Shown: piece after piece, positions 34,730 through 45,063 of the stretch
Numbering within the stretch: position 1 is the stretch's first letter
Layout: each line of letters starts with the position of its first letter
Source: Oscillatoria nigro-viridis PCC 7112
Lineage (GTDB): Bacteria > Cyanobacteriota > Cyanobacteriia > Cyanobacteriales > Microcoleaceae
Reading direction: 5' to 3'
Assembly (NCBI RefSeq): GCF_000317475.1
Contig: NC_019729.1
Coordinates: 2,928,501 to 2,992,500, forward strand
DNA: 64,000 nucleotides
The notes under the pieces: generated by a model
Told to the model about the DNA's origin: nothing
Seen by the model: only the letters and a program-made list of their open reading frames with translations
Database searches by the model: none
Program-made: the position numbers and the translations under genes

Positions 34730-36507
34730 GTAACTGCTCACCGCAACTGCGTTGCAGTATCGCAAATGGAGCCACAAATGGTGATGGAAAAATTTGCGCG
34801 TTTTGTAGAAACGGGAAATTTCCCAAGCTCAAAATGCAGGCTGCCACTGAAAATAGCTACCGTCACAAGCCCACAATTAAGTTCAACTGAACTGTAAACC
34901 CGGAGGACTACGACCTGCTAAACAAAGTAACTGATAAAGTTGCGCGATCGCTTCATGTCCTTGCAACCGAACTGTTTCGAGAAAGCTGAACATTTGAGCC
35001 ACCAGTTGAGCGCCCCAATCGCTGCGCGCCCCGCCAGTTACTTTCCGATGTACAACTACTGGACGTAAAGCTCTTTCGGCATCATTGTTATCAGGTTTCA
35101 CTTGTGGATAATCTAAAAAGGTGAACCACTCTGTCCAATGACGTTGCATTCGGTTGGTTAATCGTTGGGCATCGGCAGGCCATCCCGTAACTGGTGGATT
35201 GTGCAAAACTGCTTGCAGTTGAGCTTCAATTACCGAACGATTGCCAGCGAGTTGAAGGCAACTCAATTTCCCAGCATGATAGTCCCTGTGCAAAGTTCTG
35301 GCAGTGGTTAAAATCTCACCCACGCCTTGGGCAAACAAACGATTAGCTTCAAATCGACTGAGCTTGAGTGCTTCTAAATCTCGTTCCAGATGTGTTAAAC
35401 ATTTCTGTTTCGCCGCTGCTGATTGTCGGTTGTAAGCACTGAAACAATCGCTGCTGAGAATGCCTTCAAAGTTTTGTCCCAATAACTGCTGAAGTTCGGC
35501 ACTACTCCGAGTCGGAGCTAATAATAGTACACAAACTCGATCGCTGGTGGCTACCCACAACCAATACTTGATGCCATCAATACAGTAAGTTGTTTCATCT
35601 ACGCAGCGCACTCCCGGCTGTTGCACGTAGGTGAGCCATTGTTGATAAATTGGCTGCAAACTTTGCTGAAAGTAGCGCTGCATTTTGGCTAAACTTCCTT
35701 GAGAGATGGGTACTCCTAAGACGTGTTCCACAAAATATTCTTGTTTTCTCCAGGGTAAGTTACCACCATATCCCAGCCAACCCACCACGCTACATAACCT
35801 GCTACCATAGCTAAACCCTTCGATGACGGAGGGTGGTAGTTGAGAGTATCCCGACCAGCCACAATCAACACACTGACATAATGGGCGACGGTATTCTCTG
35901 ATTTCTACTGGTTGCTCTACCAATTCGGCTACTTGTTGCACTTTGGTTGGTGTTGTTGTGATCGCCTCAACTCCTGCCTGACAAACTGGACATCGCTCGG
36001 GTTGTAACTCAATGATGTGGTCGGGTTCGCCAAATCCATTTCGTGTCTTGCCCGGATGGTCGTATTTTGGACCGCGTTTTTTTCCTTTTTTTCGCTTGCT
36101 TTTGTCGCTAGGTTTTTTAATTTGGTCGGCTGATGGAGGGATAGAACTGTTTGATGAGGAGCGGTTTTTCAGCTTGGATAATGCTTCTTTTAACTGTTCG
36201 ATTTCCTGTTGTTGTTCTTCGATAAGCTGCTGTTTTTCTGCCAGTTTTCGCTGTTGCTGTTTGAGTTGCTGTTGTTGCTTGAGCAGCCATTCTCCTAATG
36301 ACAGCATTGTCTGTGCCATCTGCTCTACTGCGATGGCTATCTCTGGTGGTTCGCTGGTCAGTGCTGGTGTTTTAAGCATGAAAGCTACTATACTCTATTT
36401 TCGTCGGCTTTGGCTCAACCCCTTACTACACTTGCAACAGATGCAACAGAGGCCAGCTCGATTGCCATCATTAGCAATACCGCAACGCAGTTGCGGTGAG
36501 CAGTTAC
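34730..36507 (-). mobile_element. IS66-family insertion sequence (1778 bp)
   Basis: Terminal inverted repeats begin GTAACTGCTCACCGCAACTG at both ends and match for about 37 bases with three differences. An 8-bp target duplication GGCGAATC is present at 34722-34729 and 36508-36515, the length expected for IS66. It contains a single transposase gene without the tnpA/tnpB accessory frames, the solo form of the family. Confidence 0.95.
34883..36379 (-). CDS. IS66-family transposase
   Basis: A 498-residue protein. N-terminal Gln/Lys-rich coiled coil (about 25-75), a zinc-binding part (CPVCQAGVEA; CQCVDCGWSG), then the DDE domain with GVRCVDETTYCIDG (first Asp), ILSSDCFSAYN (second Asp) and QVKPDNNDAERALRPVVVHRKV (Glu), the last being the IS66 signature. 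The frame is intact, so the element may still move. The stop lies about 150 bases inside the left end. Confidence 0.95.
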   Translation of the reverse strand: MLKTPALTSEPPEIAIAVEQMAQTMLSLGEWLLKQQQQLKQQQRKLAEKQQLIEEQQQEIEQLKEALSKLKNRSSSNSSIPPSADQIKKPSDKSKRKKGKKRGPKYDHPGKTRNGFGEPDHIIELQPERCPVCQAGVEAITTTPTKVQQVAELVEQPVEIREYRRPLCQCVDCGWSGYSQLPPSVIEGFSYGSRLCSVVGWLGYGGNLPWRKQEYFVEHVLGVPISQGSLAKMQRYFQQSLQPIYQQWLTYVQQPGVRCVDETTYCIDGIKYWLWVATSDRVCVLLLAPTRSSAELQQLLGQNFEGILSSDCFSAYNRQSAAAKQKCLTHLERDLEALKLSRFEANRLFAQGVGEILTTARTLHRDYHAGKLSCLQLAGNRSVIEAQLQAVLHNPPVTGWPADAQRLTNRMQRHWTEWFTFLDYPQVKPDNNDAERALRPVVVHRKVTGGARSDWGAQLVAQMFSFLETVRLQGHEAIAQLYQLLCLAGRSPPGLQFS

Positions 36508-36515
36508 GGCGAATC

Positions 36516-36782
36516 TTTGGGTTATTTTGCTGAAATCTAGCAGCGATAGTTTATGGCCGTGGAGTAACGCAAACGATCTAGCAGAGGAGGTATTTGCACA
36601 AACATTTCCATCGGTATATAAGTATATGAAGCCGATGCAAGAAAAACTGTCTAAGCGTTCCGACAAAGGGCGTTACTGGTGGGAACTCCGTAGCTGTGCT
36701 TACTACAGGACTTTTGAACAGCCCAAAATTGTTTATCAGGTTATTCAAACTTTGCCACAATACGCATGGGATAATTCTAGTA
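36516..36782 (+). pseudogene. Middle fragment of the interrupted restriction-modification gene
   Basis: Frame continues from ...SPEWAN into LWVILLKSSSDSLWPWSNAN and then FPSVYKYMKPMQEKLSKRSD, KGRYWWELRSCAYYRTFEQP, ending DNSST. The RxDKGxYWWELRxCAYYxxFExPKIxY pattern is typical of the target-recognition part of type IIG enzymes. Bounded by the IS66 right duplication (36508-36515) and the TA of the IS630 insertion (36781-36782). Confidence 0.85.
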
Positions 36783-36840
36783 CACTTGGGCGTGAATAGA
36801 GCTACCATTTATATGTAGATGTAGAAGGTAGAACAGATCG

Positions 36841-37350
36841 ATGCCCAGACTAGCCCCAAAGCCATTGCAATTGGCAGAGCCAGAACGAGAGCAACTGTGG
36901 CAGATTGTCAACCGTCATCGGACTCCCCAGCAAATTGCCTTAAGAGCCAGGATTATTCTGTTAGCAGACGAAGGATACAATCATCGAGAAATCGCTCGTG
37001 CCCTCAACATCAGTCGAGAGATGGCTTCGTTGTGGCGGCATCGTTGGTTAGAGTTGAGTGTCAAAAATCTGGAAGTGGTGCAGCGATTAGCCGATGCCGA
37101 GAGACTCGGAGGTCCAATGACCTTCAGCTTAGAACAGATTCTTCAATTATTTGCGCTCGCTTGTGAGAAACCGGAAATATCTGGGCGACCGCTGAGTCAT
37201 TGGAGTGCACGAGAGCTAGCAGATGAAGCGGTCAAACAAGGCATAGTCACCAGCATCTCCCCTCGTCATGTTGGGAGATTGATGGCAGAAGCCGATTTAA
37301 AACCGCACCAGTCACAATACTGGTTGAATCCCCCCCGACCCACAGTTTGA
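36841..37350 (+). CDS. IS630 transposase, N-terminal frame
   Basis: 169 residues with helix-turn-helix DNA-binding regions: [20 protein letters not shown] and [22 protein letters not shown]. Ends in [15 protein letters not shown], after which the normal continuation [20 protein letters not shown] is in the +1 frame. The shift point is a run of seven C at 37330-37336. Either the element uses frameshifting to make the full transposase, or a C was gained and the gene is dead. Confidence 0.88.
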   Translation: MPRLAPKPLQLAEPEREQLWQIVNRHRTPQQIALRARIILLADEGYNHREIARALNISREMASLWRHRWLELSVKNLEVVQRLADAERLGGPMTFSLEQILQLFALACEKPEISGRPLSHWSARELADEAVKQGIVTSISPRHVGRLMAEADLKPHQSQYWLNPPRPTV

Positions 37351-38041
37351 TGAAAAAATCAAAGACATCTGTGAGGTCTACCTGAGTGCAATAGAGCGTG
37401 CCGAGCGGGGAGAGCGGACGATTTCGATGGATGAGATGACAGGAATTCAAGCCATCGAGCGCAAGTCTGCCGACCGTGGGATGCGTCCCGGCAAACGGGA
37501 GCGGCGAGAATTTGAGTATATTCGCCACGGCACCCAAACATTAATCGCGAGTTTTGATGTTGCTCAAGGTCAGGTGGTCGCTGCGACCATTGGCGATACC
37601 CGAACTGAGTTGGACTATCTGAGCCACGTCGAACACCTGATGGCTAGTGACCCTGATGCTGTCAAATGGCATCTGGTGATGGATTGTTTGAACACTCATC
37701 AATCGGAATCCTTGGTTCGGTTTGTGGCAAAATTTGAAGGGCTGGAGGTTCCTCTCGGGGTGAAAGGGGTATCGGGTATTCTTAAATCGATGCCAACTCG
37801 ATCCGATTTCTTGCGTGACCCCACTCATAAAATCGTGTTTCACTTCACCCCCAAGCATTGTTCTTGGCTCAATCAGATTGAGATTTGGTTCAGTATTTTG
37901 GTTCGTAAGTTACTCAGGCGAGCCAATTTCCTTAGTAAAGCTCAACTCAAAACCCGTCTCCTTGAATTCATCGATTACTTCAATTGCACAATGGCTAAAC
38001 CCTTCAAATGGACTTATTCGGGCAAAGCATTGAAGAAATAA
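37351..38041 (+). CDS. IS630 transposase, catalytic DDE frame
   Basis: Open from the C-run region; an ATG at 37427 would give 204 residues. [15 protein letters not shown] has the first Asp, [15 protein letters not shown] the second, and [20 protein letters not shown] the final Glu of the DDE triad. With the preceding frame it makes a normal-length IS630 transposase of about 400 residues. The right-end repeat starts 10 bases after the stop. Confidence 0.88.
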
Positions 38042-38072
38042 TCAATGGTAGGTTAACTCCCGCCTACGTCTA

Positions 38073-38668
38073 CTAGTGCTTATGGAAATGACAAAACCTT
38101 CATTCTTGCTAACAGCGATTTATGTCTGCTAGGTTGGCTCAATTCACCGCTAATTTGGTGGTACAGCCATCGAGTTTTTACTCAAATGCTGTCAGGGGCG
38201 ATTAGCCCAATGGGATATTTATTTGAAACTTTACCGATCGCACCACCCACTGACTCAATTCGTGCCGAAGTCGAATTAATTGTCAGCCGTTTAATTGAAA
38301 TCGCCAAAACTAATCAAGAAACTCACCGAGATGTCTTGCAATGGCTGGAAATGACTTATTTAATTGATAAACTCGGACAAAAACTCGAAGATTTTTCTGC
38401 CCTTTCCTTTGCAGAATTCGTAGCAGAAATCAGAAAGCGAATGCCGAAAACTAAATCCTCCGATCCTCTCGGTGTTGCTGGACTAAAAGCAGTCCGCGAA
38501 ACTTATAATGAATATGCACCGGCCATTCAATCTCGCAAAGCTGAGGCGTTGAGACTCGAACACCGTTTATCTGACTTAGTTAATCAAGCTTACGGATTGA
38601 CACCAGAAGAAATAGATTTGATGTGGAAAACAGCACCTCCGCGAATGCCGATCGCCCGACAAATTTGA
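38073..38668 (+). pseudogene. C-terminal fragment of the interrupted restriction-modification gene
   Basis: Continues as SAYGNDKTFILANSDLCLLG, WLNSPLIWWYSHRVFTQMLS and PMGYLFETLPIAPPTDSIRA, then a helical tail ending PPRMPIARQI. The LNSxLxxWY...P(I) pattern is that of type IIG specificity domains. An internal start at 38186 would give a 160-residue product without known function. Confidence 0.85.
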
Positions 38669-38799
38669 TAGAATATTAGATCGGTGTTTGTCTTCGTCGG
38701 GAATGTTGGGATAACAATTTTTGCCGACAAATTATGCAATTTGTGCGGGATTTAAAGGTTAATTCTTGACCTTTGAGGTGATTTTTAATCTCCTGTCGT

Positions 38800-39000
38800 C
38801 TTGCTCCCCCCTTGCTAAGGGGGGTAAAACACCTAATGCTCTCAGCGATTTAATCCCCTGTTATCCCATCTTGCTCCCCCCCTTAGCAAGGGGGGTAAAA
38901 CACCTAATGCTCTCAGCGATTTAATCCCCTGTTATCCCATCTTGCTCCCCCCCTTAGCAAGGGGGGGCTGGGGGGGGTAAAACACCTAATGTTCTCAGCG
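38800..39000. repeat. ~71-bp tandem repeats, almost three units
   Basis: Units begin with TTGCTCCCCCC...TAAGGGGGG at about 38802, 38872 and 38943 and continue with TAAAACACCTAATGCTCTCAGCGATTTAATCCC (in two parts: TAAAACACCTAATG, CTCAGCGATTTAATCCC). Each start can fold as CCCCCC/GGGGGG. The third unit has an extra GCTGGGGGGGG and overlaps the 3' end of the DUF559 gene. Confidence 0.85.
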
Positions 39001-39355
39001 ATTTAATCCCATCTACAATCACATCTAGAACCCCATCCAAATTATGATAAACATTATCATTTGTAAACCTCAAAAAATTAATTCTTGCTGATTCAATAAA
39101 TTCTTGCCTTTTCGCATCATATTCTACAGCACCTTCTTGAAAATGACTATCACCGTCAACTTCTAGTGCTAATTTGATTTCCGGCGAGTAGAAATCGATC
39201 ACAAATTCTGCTACGCTGTACTGTCTGCGAAATTTACAATTCTCAAGCTGTCTGTTTTTGATTTTCTCCCAGAGACGTTTTTCAGCTTTTGTCATTTCTC
39301 TGCGAAGCCGCTGTCGCTTGAGTTTTTCTGAGGTTTTGTTGTAAAGTTTTGTCAT
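38954..39355 (-). CDS. DUF559-domain endonuclease-like protein
   Basis: About 133 residues from the ATG at 39355; the frame is open to a TTG at 39421 but that extension is not family-like. The domain runs LRREMTKAEKRLWEKIKNRQ, FRRQYSVAEFVIDFYSPEIK, LALEVDGDSHFQ, the Vsr/PD-(D/E)XK-related DUF559 fold, with D (VIDFY) and E-V-D (LEVDG) as likely metal ligands. The C-terminal residues after DGIKS come from a tandem repeat sequence and end LPPPAPPC, so the natural end was probably altered by repeat expansion. Such genes often accompany restriction or mobile regions; here it follows the interrupted restriction gene. Confidence 0.82.
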   Translation of the reverse strand: MTKLYNKTSEKLKRQRLRREMTKAEKRLWEKIKNRQLENCKFRRQYSVAEFVIDFYSPEIKLALEVDGDSHFQEGAVEYDAKRQEFIESARINFLRFTNDNVYHNLDGVLDVIVDGIKSLRTLGVLPPPAPPC

Positions 39356-39519
39356 TTTTTTTATTTGGGTTTTTTCGTTGCTTGCTTGGCTTTTTTTACC
39401 CCCGTTGCTAAGGAGGAGCAAGAGGGTTTTTTGAGGTTTTGTGAACTATCCGTGTAAGTCCGGTAGATTAAAAAAGGGGCAACTCGCGTCGCCCCTCATC
39501 TATTTAATCAACTGCAAAA

Positions 39520-42500
39520 TTAAACTTCCACAGCAATCTTTTGTTCCGAAGCCTCGGGCGAATTAGCTTCACTCGGCGGCACAACTTGCCAGAACTTAGG
39601 CAAATATTCCGACCAATTTGCTAAAATCTTTTCAGCTTTCTTGCTGCCAGTTCGATCGCGCTGGGCCTCGATCAACTCCTTCAATTGCGCCTCCCCAGCC
39701 GCCGTACAAACCCGCTGCATCTTCACAATCTCCCCGTTGACGTGAGCCGGAAAACTCCCATCTTCATCGAGGAAATAAGCCAAGCCGCCAGTCATTCCAG
39801 CGCCGACATTCCGGCCGACTTTTCCTAACACGACGATCGCGCCGCCAGTCATGTACTCGCAGCAGTGATCGCCCGCACCTTCAATGACTGCTTTCGCCAT
39901 CGAGTTTCGCACCGCAAACCGTTCGCCAGCTTTACCCGCAGCCAACAGAGTTCCGCCCGTCGCGCCGTACAAACAAGTGTTGCCGACGATCGCATTTTCT
40001 GAAGCATCGTAAGTCGCACCAGCCGGGGGTGCGATCGCGATTTCGCCGCCGTGCATCCCTTTACCAACGTAGTCATTGGCTTGGCCTGACAGTACCAGCG
40101 TCATCCCCGGCAAATTGAACGCGCCGAAGCTTTGGCCCGCGCTACCAGTGCAGTTGAGGGTAATGTGACCGCTAAAGCCCGTGTTGCCGTGTTGCTGCGC
40201 GATCGCACCTGCCAAACGCGCTCCCACAGTGCGATCGGTATTCACCAATTTTACACTCTTGCTAACAGTGCCGTGATTGGCGATCGCACTTTGAATCTCA
40301 GCATCCGCCAGCAAATCGTCATCCAAAACCGGGCCGTTGCTGTGGACGGGTTCGTGTACCAAGAAAGATCGATCGCTCTTAGTATCCGGTAACTTGGTCA
40401 AACAATCCAAATTAATCGCTTGGGTTTTAGTTAGTTTCACCCCATCGCGCATTTTCAGCAAATCCGCGCGGCCGATGATATCTGCGATCGACTTATAACC
40501 CAATTTCGCCAGCAAACTCCGCACTTCTTGTGCTACGAAATAGAAGAAATTAACAACGTGTTCCGGCGTTCCGGGGAACCGTTTCCGCAAGTGTTCTTGT
40601 TGAGTTGTTACCCCCACCGGACAACTATTCATGTGGCAAACGCGAGCCATAATGCAGCCTTCTGCAATCATTGCCACCGTGCCGAAACCGTACTCTTCGC
40701 CGCCCATCAAAGCGCCTACAATCACGTCCCAGCCCGTTTTAAAGCCACCGTCAACGCGCAGTAAAACCCGATCGCGCAATTTATTTTCCATCAGCACCCG
40801 GTGAACTTCTGTCAATCCGAGTTCCCACGGAGAACCTGCGTGCTTGATCGAACTCAGTGGAGACGCACCGGTGCCGCCGTCGTGGCCGGAAATTTGAATC
40901 ACATCAGCATTTGCCTTGGCGACACCGGCGGCTACAGTCCCGATGCCGACTTCCGACACCAACTTCACCGAAACTCCTGCTTTCGGATTGATTTGGTGCA
41001 AGTCAAAAATCAACTGCGCCAAATCCTCGATCGAATAAATGTCGTGGTGAGGAGGAGGCGAAATCAGCGTCACACCCGGTTTCGACCGGCGCAAATAAGC
41101 AATGTACTCGCTCACTTTCGGCCCCGGCAATTGACCGCCTTCACCCGGTTTCGCACCTTGTGCGATTTTAATTTCGATTTGTTCGGCGTTCATCAGGTAC
41201 TCGGGAGTCACCCCAAAGCGTCCCGAAGCTACCTGTTTGATGGATGAAGAAGCTGTATCGCCGTTCTGCAAACCTTTCAAGTGAGGTAGCGTTTGTGAGA
41301 AACCCGCCGCGCTCACATCGTTTAGCACTTTGTAGCGCACCGGGTCTTCGCCGCCTTCGCCGGAGTTGGATTTGCCGCCGATGCGGTTCATGGCGATGGC
41401 TAGCGTTTCGTGGGCTTCCGGGGACAAAGCGCCGAGGGACATACCGCCGGTGGCGAACCGCTTGACAATATCTGCTACAGATTCTACGTCTTCAACGGGA
41501 ATGGGAGGACGATCGCTCTGGAAATCCAGCAAATCCCGCAAAGCAGTTACCGGGCGGTTTTCAAGCTGTTGCTTGTAAACCTCGTAGTGATCGTAAGCCG
41601 TTTCAGAATTTTTGACACCCATGGGTGTCATTTTTGGTTCGGCCCCATTGCCGTTACCGTTAGTTTGAGCCTTAAAAGTAGTCACGGCCTTGTGCAAAGC
41701 CTTGGCCATTTCCGGGCTGTTCATGTGATATTCGCCGCCCCGCCGGTACTGCACGAAGCCGTAATTTTCCAGCTTTTTGAGGTGCAATTCTGGGAAAGCC
41801 TGACTGTGGAAAGACATTACCTCGTTAGCCAGTTCCGCCACACTCAAACCGCCGATGCGGGAAACAGTGCCTTTGAAACCCAAATCGAGCAAATCAGCGC
41901 CAATGCCGATCGCCTCAAAGATTTGCCCTCCTTGATAGCTAGACAGCAGCGAAATCCCCATTTTCGACAAAATCTTCAGCAAGCCGTTTTCCACCGCTGT
42001 GCGGTATCTTGCTTGAGCCTGTGCCACGGTAATATTGGCAACTTTGCCGTGCTGCATCAAGTTTTGAGTCTTGGGGTCATACCACCAGGCGCGCACGCTT
42101 TCCAATGCCAAGTAAGGGCAAATAGCCACCGCCCCGTAACCCATCAAACAAGCGAAGTGGTGAGTGCTCCAACATTGGGCGGTATCCACAACCAGCGAAG
42201 TTTGCATCCGCAGCCCGACGCTAATTAAGTGGTGGTGAACCGCACCAACTGCCAGGAATGGCGGAATGTAAGTATATTCAGCACTCAATCCACCAGAAGA
42301 TACATTGCCTTCTTTCTTCAAAAGTCGATCGCTCAAAATCAGAATCCTCGAACCCTCGCGCACCGCAGCAGCCGCCTCTTGACAAAGTTGCTCGACTGCG
42401 GTTTTCAGACCTCCTGGCCCGGCAGCAATTTTGTAAAGCGTTGACAATTCGGTTGCGGTGAAAGACTTTTGGTCTTTCAAGAAAGACAGTTCAGCGTCGT

Positions 42501-44250
42501 TGAGTACCGGGGAATCAATTTTTAGCAGCTTGGCATTTTCCGGCACTGCTTGCAGTAAATTGCCCCGCAGACCCACATTCATCGTCAGCGACATCACCAT
42601 CCCCTCGCGCAGGGGGTCGATCGGCGGATTCGTCACTTGAGCGAACCGCTGTTTGAAATAGTTGTACAGCAACTGAGGCTTTTCTGACAGCACAGCCAAG
42701 GGAACGTCGTCGCCCATGCAGAAAGTCGGTTCTTTCCCAGAACTCGCCATCTCGACGATTACCATGTCCAAATCTTCTGCTGTGTAGCCGAAAGCAGTTT
42801 GGGTTGCCAACAGCGTTTGCGAGTCGAGGGTTGGTGTTTCGGCAAAAGGCTGCGGCTGCAAGATTTCGCGGTTTTGTTTCAGCCATTCGCCGTAGGGGTG
42901 CCGCTTAGCAATGCGCTGCTTGAGTTGCCAATTTTTGAGAATTTCGTTGGTTTGCAGGTCAACTGCAATCATTTGTCCTGGCCCCAAACGGCCTTTTTCG
43001 ACAATATCTGCTTCGGGAATATCGACAACTCCGGCTTCGGAGGCCACAATTACCAAACCGTCTTTAGTAATGCAGTAGCGGGCCGGGCGCAAACCGTTGC
43101 GATCGAGCGTAGCACCTACTTGTTTCCCGTCGCTGAACACCAGCAGTGCCGGGCCGTCCCAAGGTTCTTGAATGCCGCTGTAATATTCGTAAAAATCGAC
43201 AATTTCTGGATAGTCAGCCAAATCCGGCTGATTTTTGTAAGCTTCCGGCACCAGAATTGTCAGGGATTCTAGGGGGGTGCGGCCGGAGTGCACCAACAAC
43301 TCCATCACGTTGTCCAAGTTTGCCGAATCGCTGCTTTCGGATTTGACAATTGGGTTGAAGGTGTCGATGTCGGCTTGACTCCAATTCGGGTGAGATAAAT
43401 TGGCTTGCCGCGCCTTCATCCAGGTAATATTGCCCAACAGCGTGTTGATTTCCCCGTTGTGTCCCAGCAAGCGCATGGGCTGCGCTAAGTGCCAGCGGGG
43501 CATCGTGTTGGTGCTGAAGCGCCGGTGATAGACGGCAAAGGAGCTTTTATAAGCGGGATTTTTCAGGTCTTGGTAAAATTCTCCCAGTACGGCCGATCGC
43601 ACCATGCCTTTATAGACGATCGTGCGGCAGGAGAAAGAGCAAGTATAAAAGTCTCGGCGGGTGAAGTTGGGGCGATTTGACACGGCGTGTCCGATCGTGC
43701 GGCGGGCCAGAAATAGCTTTCTGTCGAGTTCGTCTCCGGCTAGTTGCGGTGAACTGACAATTACTTGTTCGATTTGAGGTTGATTTTCTCGCGCTTGCTC
43801 GCCCAAAACCGACGGTACAATGGGAACTTTGCGCCATCCCAAAACATTGAAACCGCGATCGGTCAGAACTTCCTCAACCACGTGCCGCGCTACAGTCGCT
43901 TGACTTTCATCTTGAGACAGAAACAGCATTCCCACGCCGCAGTTTTCCCGCGCGGGAGGCACAATTCCCTGTTCGGCAAACCAAGCATCCAGCAATTCCC
44001 AAGGAATCGCGGTCATCAAACCCGCACCGTCGCCGGAATCCGAGTCGGCGCTGCAACCGCCGCGGTGTTCCAGACAAGTTAAAGCTGGCAGCGCTTTTTG
44101 AATAATTGAGTGGGTAGCTTCGCCGTTTTGGTTGGCAATAAACCCCACACCGCAGGCATCTCTTTCTTCTACTAACCAGCTTTGACCGGCATAGGGAGTT
44201 CCTCGCTGAGTCTGATGCACGTTTCTATTTGGATCGATCGTGTTACCCAT
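39520..44250 (-). CDS. gltB: Glutamate synthase large subunit (probably ferredoxin-dependent)
   Basis: A 1576-residue enzyme making two glutamates from glutamine and 2-oxoglutarate. After a propeptide of about 32 residues the catalytic cysteine starts [20 protein letters not shown], the class II amidotransferase domain. The synthase domain has [20 protein letters not shown] and [16 protein letters not shown] for FMN, and [13 protein letters not shown] contributes two of the 3Fe-4S cysteines ([12 protein letters not shown]). The C-terminal GXGXG beta-helix ([20 protein letters not shown]) follows. No small subunit gene (gltD) is adjacent, which fits the ferredoxin-dependent form (glsF), but the gltB/glsF choice is inference. 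ATG at 44250. Confidence 0.95.
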   Translation of the reverse strand: MGNTIDPNRNVHQTQRGTPYAGQSWLVEERDACGVGFIANQNGEATHSIIQKALPALTCLEHRGGCSADSDSGDGAGLMTAIPWELLDAWFAEQGIVPPARENCGVGMLFLSQDESQATVARHVVEEVLTDRGFNVLGWRKVPIVPSVLGEQARENQPQIEQVIVSSPQLAGDELDRKLFLARRTIGHAVSNRPNFTRRDFYTCSFSCRTIVYKGMVRSAVLGEFYQDLKNPAYKSSFAVYHRRFSTNTMPRWHLAQPMRLLGHNGEINTLLGNITWMKARQANLSHPNWSQADIDTFNPIVKSESSDSANLDNVMELLVHSGRTPLESLTILVPEAYKNQPDLADYPEIVDFYEYYSGIQEPWDGPALLVFSDGKQVGATLDRNGLRPARYCITKDGLVIVASEAGVVDIPEADIVEKGRLGPGQMIAVDLQTNEILKNWQLKQRIAKRHPYGEWLKQNREILQPQPFAETPTLDSQTLLATQTAFGYTAEDLDMVIVEMASSGKEPTFCMGDDVPLAVLSEKPQLLYNYFKQRFAQVTNPPIDPLREGMVMSLTMNVGLRGNLLQAVPENAKLLKIDSPVLNDAELSFLKDQKSFTATELSTLYKIAAGPGGLKTAVEQLCQEAAAAVREGSRILILSDRLLKKEGNVSSGGLSAEYTYIPPFLAVGAVHHHLISVGLRMQTSLVVDTAQCWSTHHFACLMGYGAVAICPYLALESVRAWWYDPKTQNLMQHGKVANITVAQAQARYRTAVENGLLKILSKMGISLLSSYQGGQIFEAIGIGADLLDLGFKGTVSRIGGLSVAELANEVMSFHSQAFPELHLKKLENYGFVQYRRGGEYHMNSPEMAKALHKAVTTFKAQTNGNGNGAEPKMTPMGVKNSETAYDHYEVYKQQLENRPVTALRDLLDFQSDRPPIPVEDVESVADIVKRFATGGMSLGALSPEAHETLAIAMNRIGGKSNSGEGGEDPVRYKVLNDVSAAGFSQTLPHLKGLQNGDTASSSIKQVASGRFGVTPEYLMNAEQIEIKIAQGAKPGEGGQLPGPKVSEYIAYLRRSKPGVTLISPPPHHDIYSIEDLAQLIFDLHQINPKAGVSVKLVSEVGIGTVAAGVAKANADVIQISGHDGGTGASPLSSIKHAGSPWELGLTEVHRVLMENKLRDRVLLRVDGGFKTGWDVIVGALMGGEEYGFGTVAMIAEGCIMARVCHMNSCPVGVTTQQEHLRKRFPGTPEHVVNFFYFVAQEVRSLLAKLGYKSIADIIGRADLLKMRDGVKLTKTQAINLDCLTKLPDTKSDRSFLVHEPVHSNGPVLDDDLLADAEIQSAIANHGTVSKSVKLVNTDRTVGARLAGAIAQQHGNTGFSGHITLNCTGSAGQSFGAFNLPGMTLVLSGQANDYVGKGMHGGEIAIAPPAGATYDASENAIVGNTCLYGATGGTLLAAGKAGERFAVRNSMAKAVIEGAGDHCCEYMTGGAIVVLGKVGRNVGAGMTGGLAYFLDEDGSFPAHVNGEIVKMQRVCTAAGEAQLKELIEAQRDRTGSKKAEKILANWSEYLPKFWQVVPPSEANSPEASEQKIAVEV

Positions 44251-44934
44251 GTTGATTGAATGTTATTTCCGTGATTGTGTGGTGGATGCGTTTTTATAGC
44301 TCGGAGAGAGAAGGCTGCCGAGCGGTGGGAGCCCAGTAAACTTTAAAACAGCATATTGGAAGCTGATTGGATAAAAATTTACGTCGATGCTGCCTGTACT
44401 TAGCACTAAAACCCTGTTTGCAGATTTTAAATTATCTCGCTCGCATCGCTTCGGAGATGTCTCCTAGAATACCCTGCTGTTAAAAAGCAGTGATTCTTGG
44501 GGAGATCGCCCCCCCTGCAACTAGATACATTGCAGGCGATCTAGTTTTTTGTGTGGGTTTTTCCTGAGTTCGGAAGGATAGCCTTGCGGACTCAGGTAGA
44601 TAGTAACTTTAGCGTTATTTTGCTTGCTGCGCTGTTGAGTTGCTTTCGTCAGCGCCCGCAGACACAAAAGCCACCTGCCCGCTCAGTCGGTAGGTGCAAT
44701 GTAGCAGCGCGGTTCACAACTGGTGAAACCTGTCTTATTGTGAAGTCAACTCTCAAGCCGCGAACATTAAGTTTATCAAAAAATCGATCGAATTTCACCC
44801 CTTACAGTCAGAGTTTCCGCCCAAGTCTTATAAGCGATCGTCCAGAACCGAGGCTAAGATGCCTGGTCGAAAAAGGTTGACAGTTGTGCATAACCCTAAT
44901 TTGTGTTTTTTTACCCACAAACGTTTTTGACCGA
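44251..44934. other. Intergenic region, about 680 bp, with several strong hairpins
   Basis: Contains no convincing gene. Successive stem-loops at 44474-44490 (CTGCT/AGCAG), 44503-44542 (AGATCG..CCTGCAA/TTGCAGG-CGATCT, then a six-T run), 44563-44596 (CCTGAGT..AAGG/CCTT..ACTCAGG) and 44671-44696 (CACCT/AGGTG) suggest a structured transcript or clustered repeats. Upstream of gltB, GCTCGG/CCGAGC forms a hairpin near 44299-44323. I did not find a clear NtcA site (GTA-N8-TAC) or a recognisable glnA-type riboswitch. Confidence 0.45.
44503..44550 (+). terminator. Strong hairpin with T-run
   Basis: AGATCG and CCTGCAA on the left arm pair with TTGCAGG and CGATCT on the right, followed by AGTTTTTT. This is a good intrinsic terminator on the plus strand, but no plus-strand gene is seen upstream, so it may end an unannotated RNA or act in opposite orientation. 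Confidence 0.5.
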
Positions 44935-45063
44935 AGAACGAGACGCAAGCCCCTGGCTTCAGACACGGGGACAAGTCGGCAGCGGTTTTAACCGCCTTCA
45001 GCATTTAACAAATATTAAAGCAAAATTAGTGTATTATGTAGGTTTGTGCTGTATAACTATGTT

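Larger units (their letters stand above)
36783..38070 (+). mobile_element. IS630-family insertion sequence (1288 bp)
   Basis: Flanked by TA duplications (36781-36782 and 38071-38072), the rule for IS630/Tc1-mariner. The imperfect inverted ends (left CACTTGGGCGTGAATAGAGC, right complement GACGTAGGCGGGAGTTAACC, both running into CTACCATT) align over about 27 bases. Transposase coding is split into two frames. Confidence 0.9.
32203..38668 (+). pseudogene. Type IIG-like restriction-modification gene interrupted by two insertion sequences
   Basis: Segments 32203-34729, 36516-36782 and 38073-38668 join without loss of frame to 3390 bases, 1129 residues plus stop, if the IS66 and IS630 elements and one copy of each target duplication are removed. 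The N-terminal part has a PD-(D/E)XK-like site (ADGAIGFF ... APIELKGAK, about residues 97-128). The adenine methyltransferase has motif I DPACGSGAFLIAAF near 477 and motif IV GNPPYV near 600. The C-terminal third is a TaqI-C-like specificity region. Such fused proteins modify and cut at one recognition sequence. As it stands the first part reads to 34890 with about 52 residues of transposon-derived tail. No other mutations are visible, so inactivation looks recent. Confidence 0.88.

Noticed and set aside
34616..34897. Plus-strand 93-codon ORF at the IS66 left end
   Set aside because: Overlaps the restriction gene in another frame and runs into the transposon terminal repeat.
40801..42228. Several plus-strand ORFs of 70-272 codons opposite gltB
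   Set aside because: They are antisense shadows of a long, fully conserved gene and have no domain content of their own.
44251..44500. Glutamine (glnA-type) riboswitch or NtcA site upstream of gltB
   Set aside because: Looked for on the minus strand; no consensus motif or GTA-N8-TAC with a -10 box could be matched.
44563..44596. Possible SRP RNA (TTCGGAAGGA resembles the GGAAGGAAGCAG domain IV motif)
   Set aside because: The rest of domain IV, including the AGCAG side of the loop, is absent.
44641..44710. Possible tRNA (CCACCTGCCC...GGTAGGTGC)
   Set aside because: No complete cloverleaf, T-loop or anticodon arm could be drawn.
44551..44880. Plus-strand 109-codon ORF upstream of the IS605 element
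   Set aside because: It runs through two strong hairpins, has no recognisable domain and no ribosome site.
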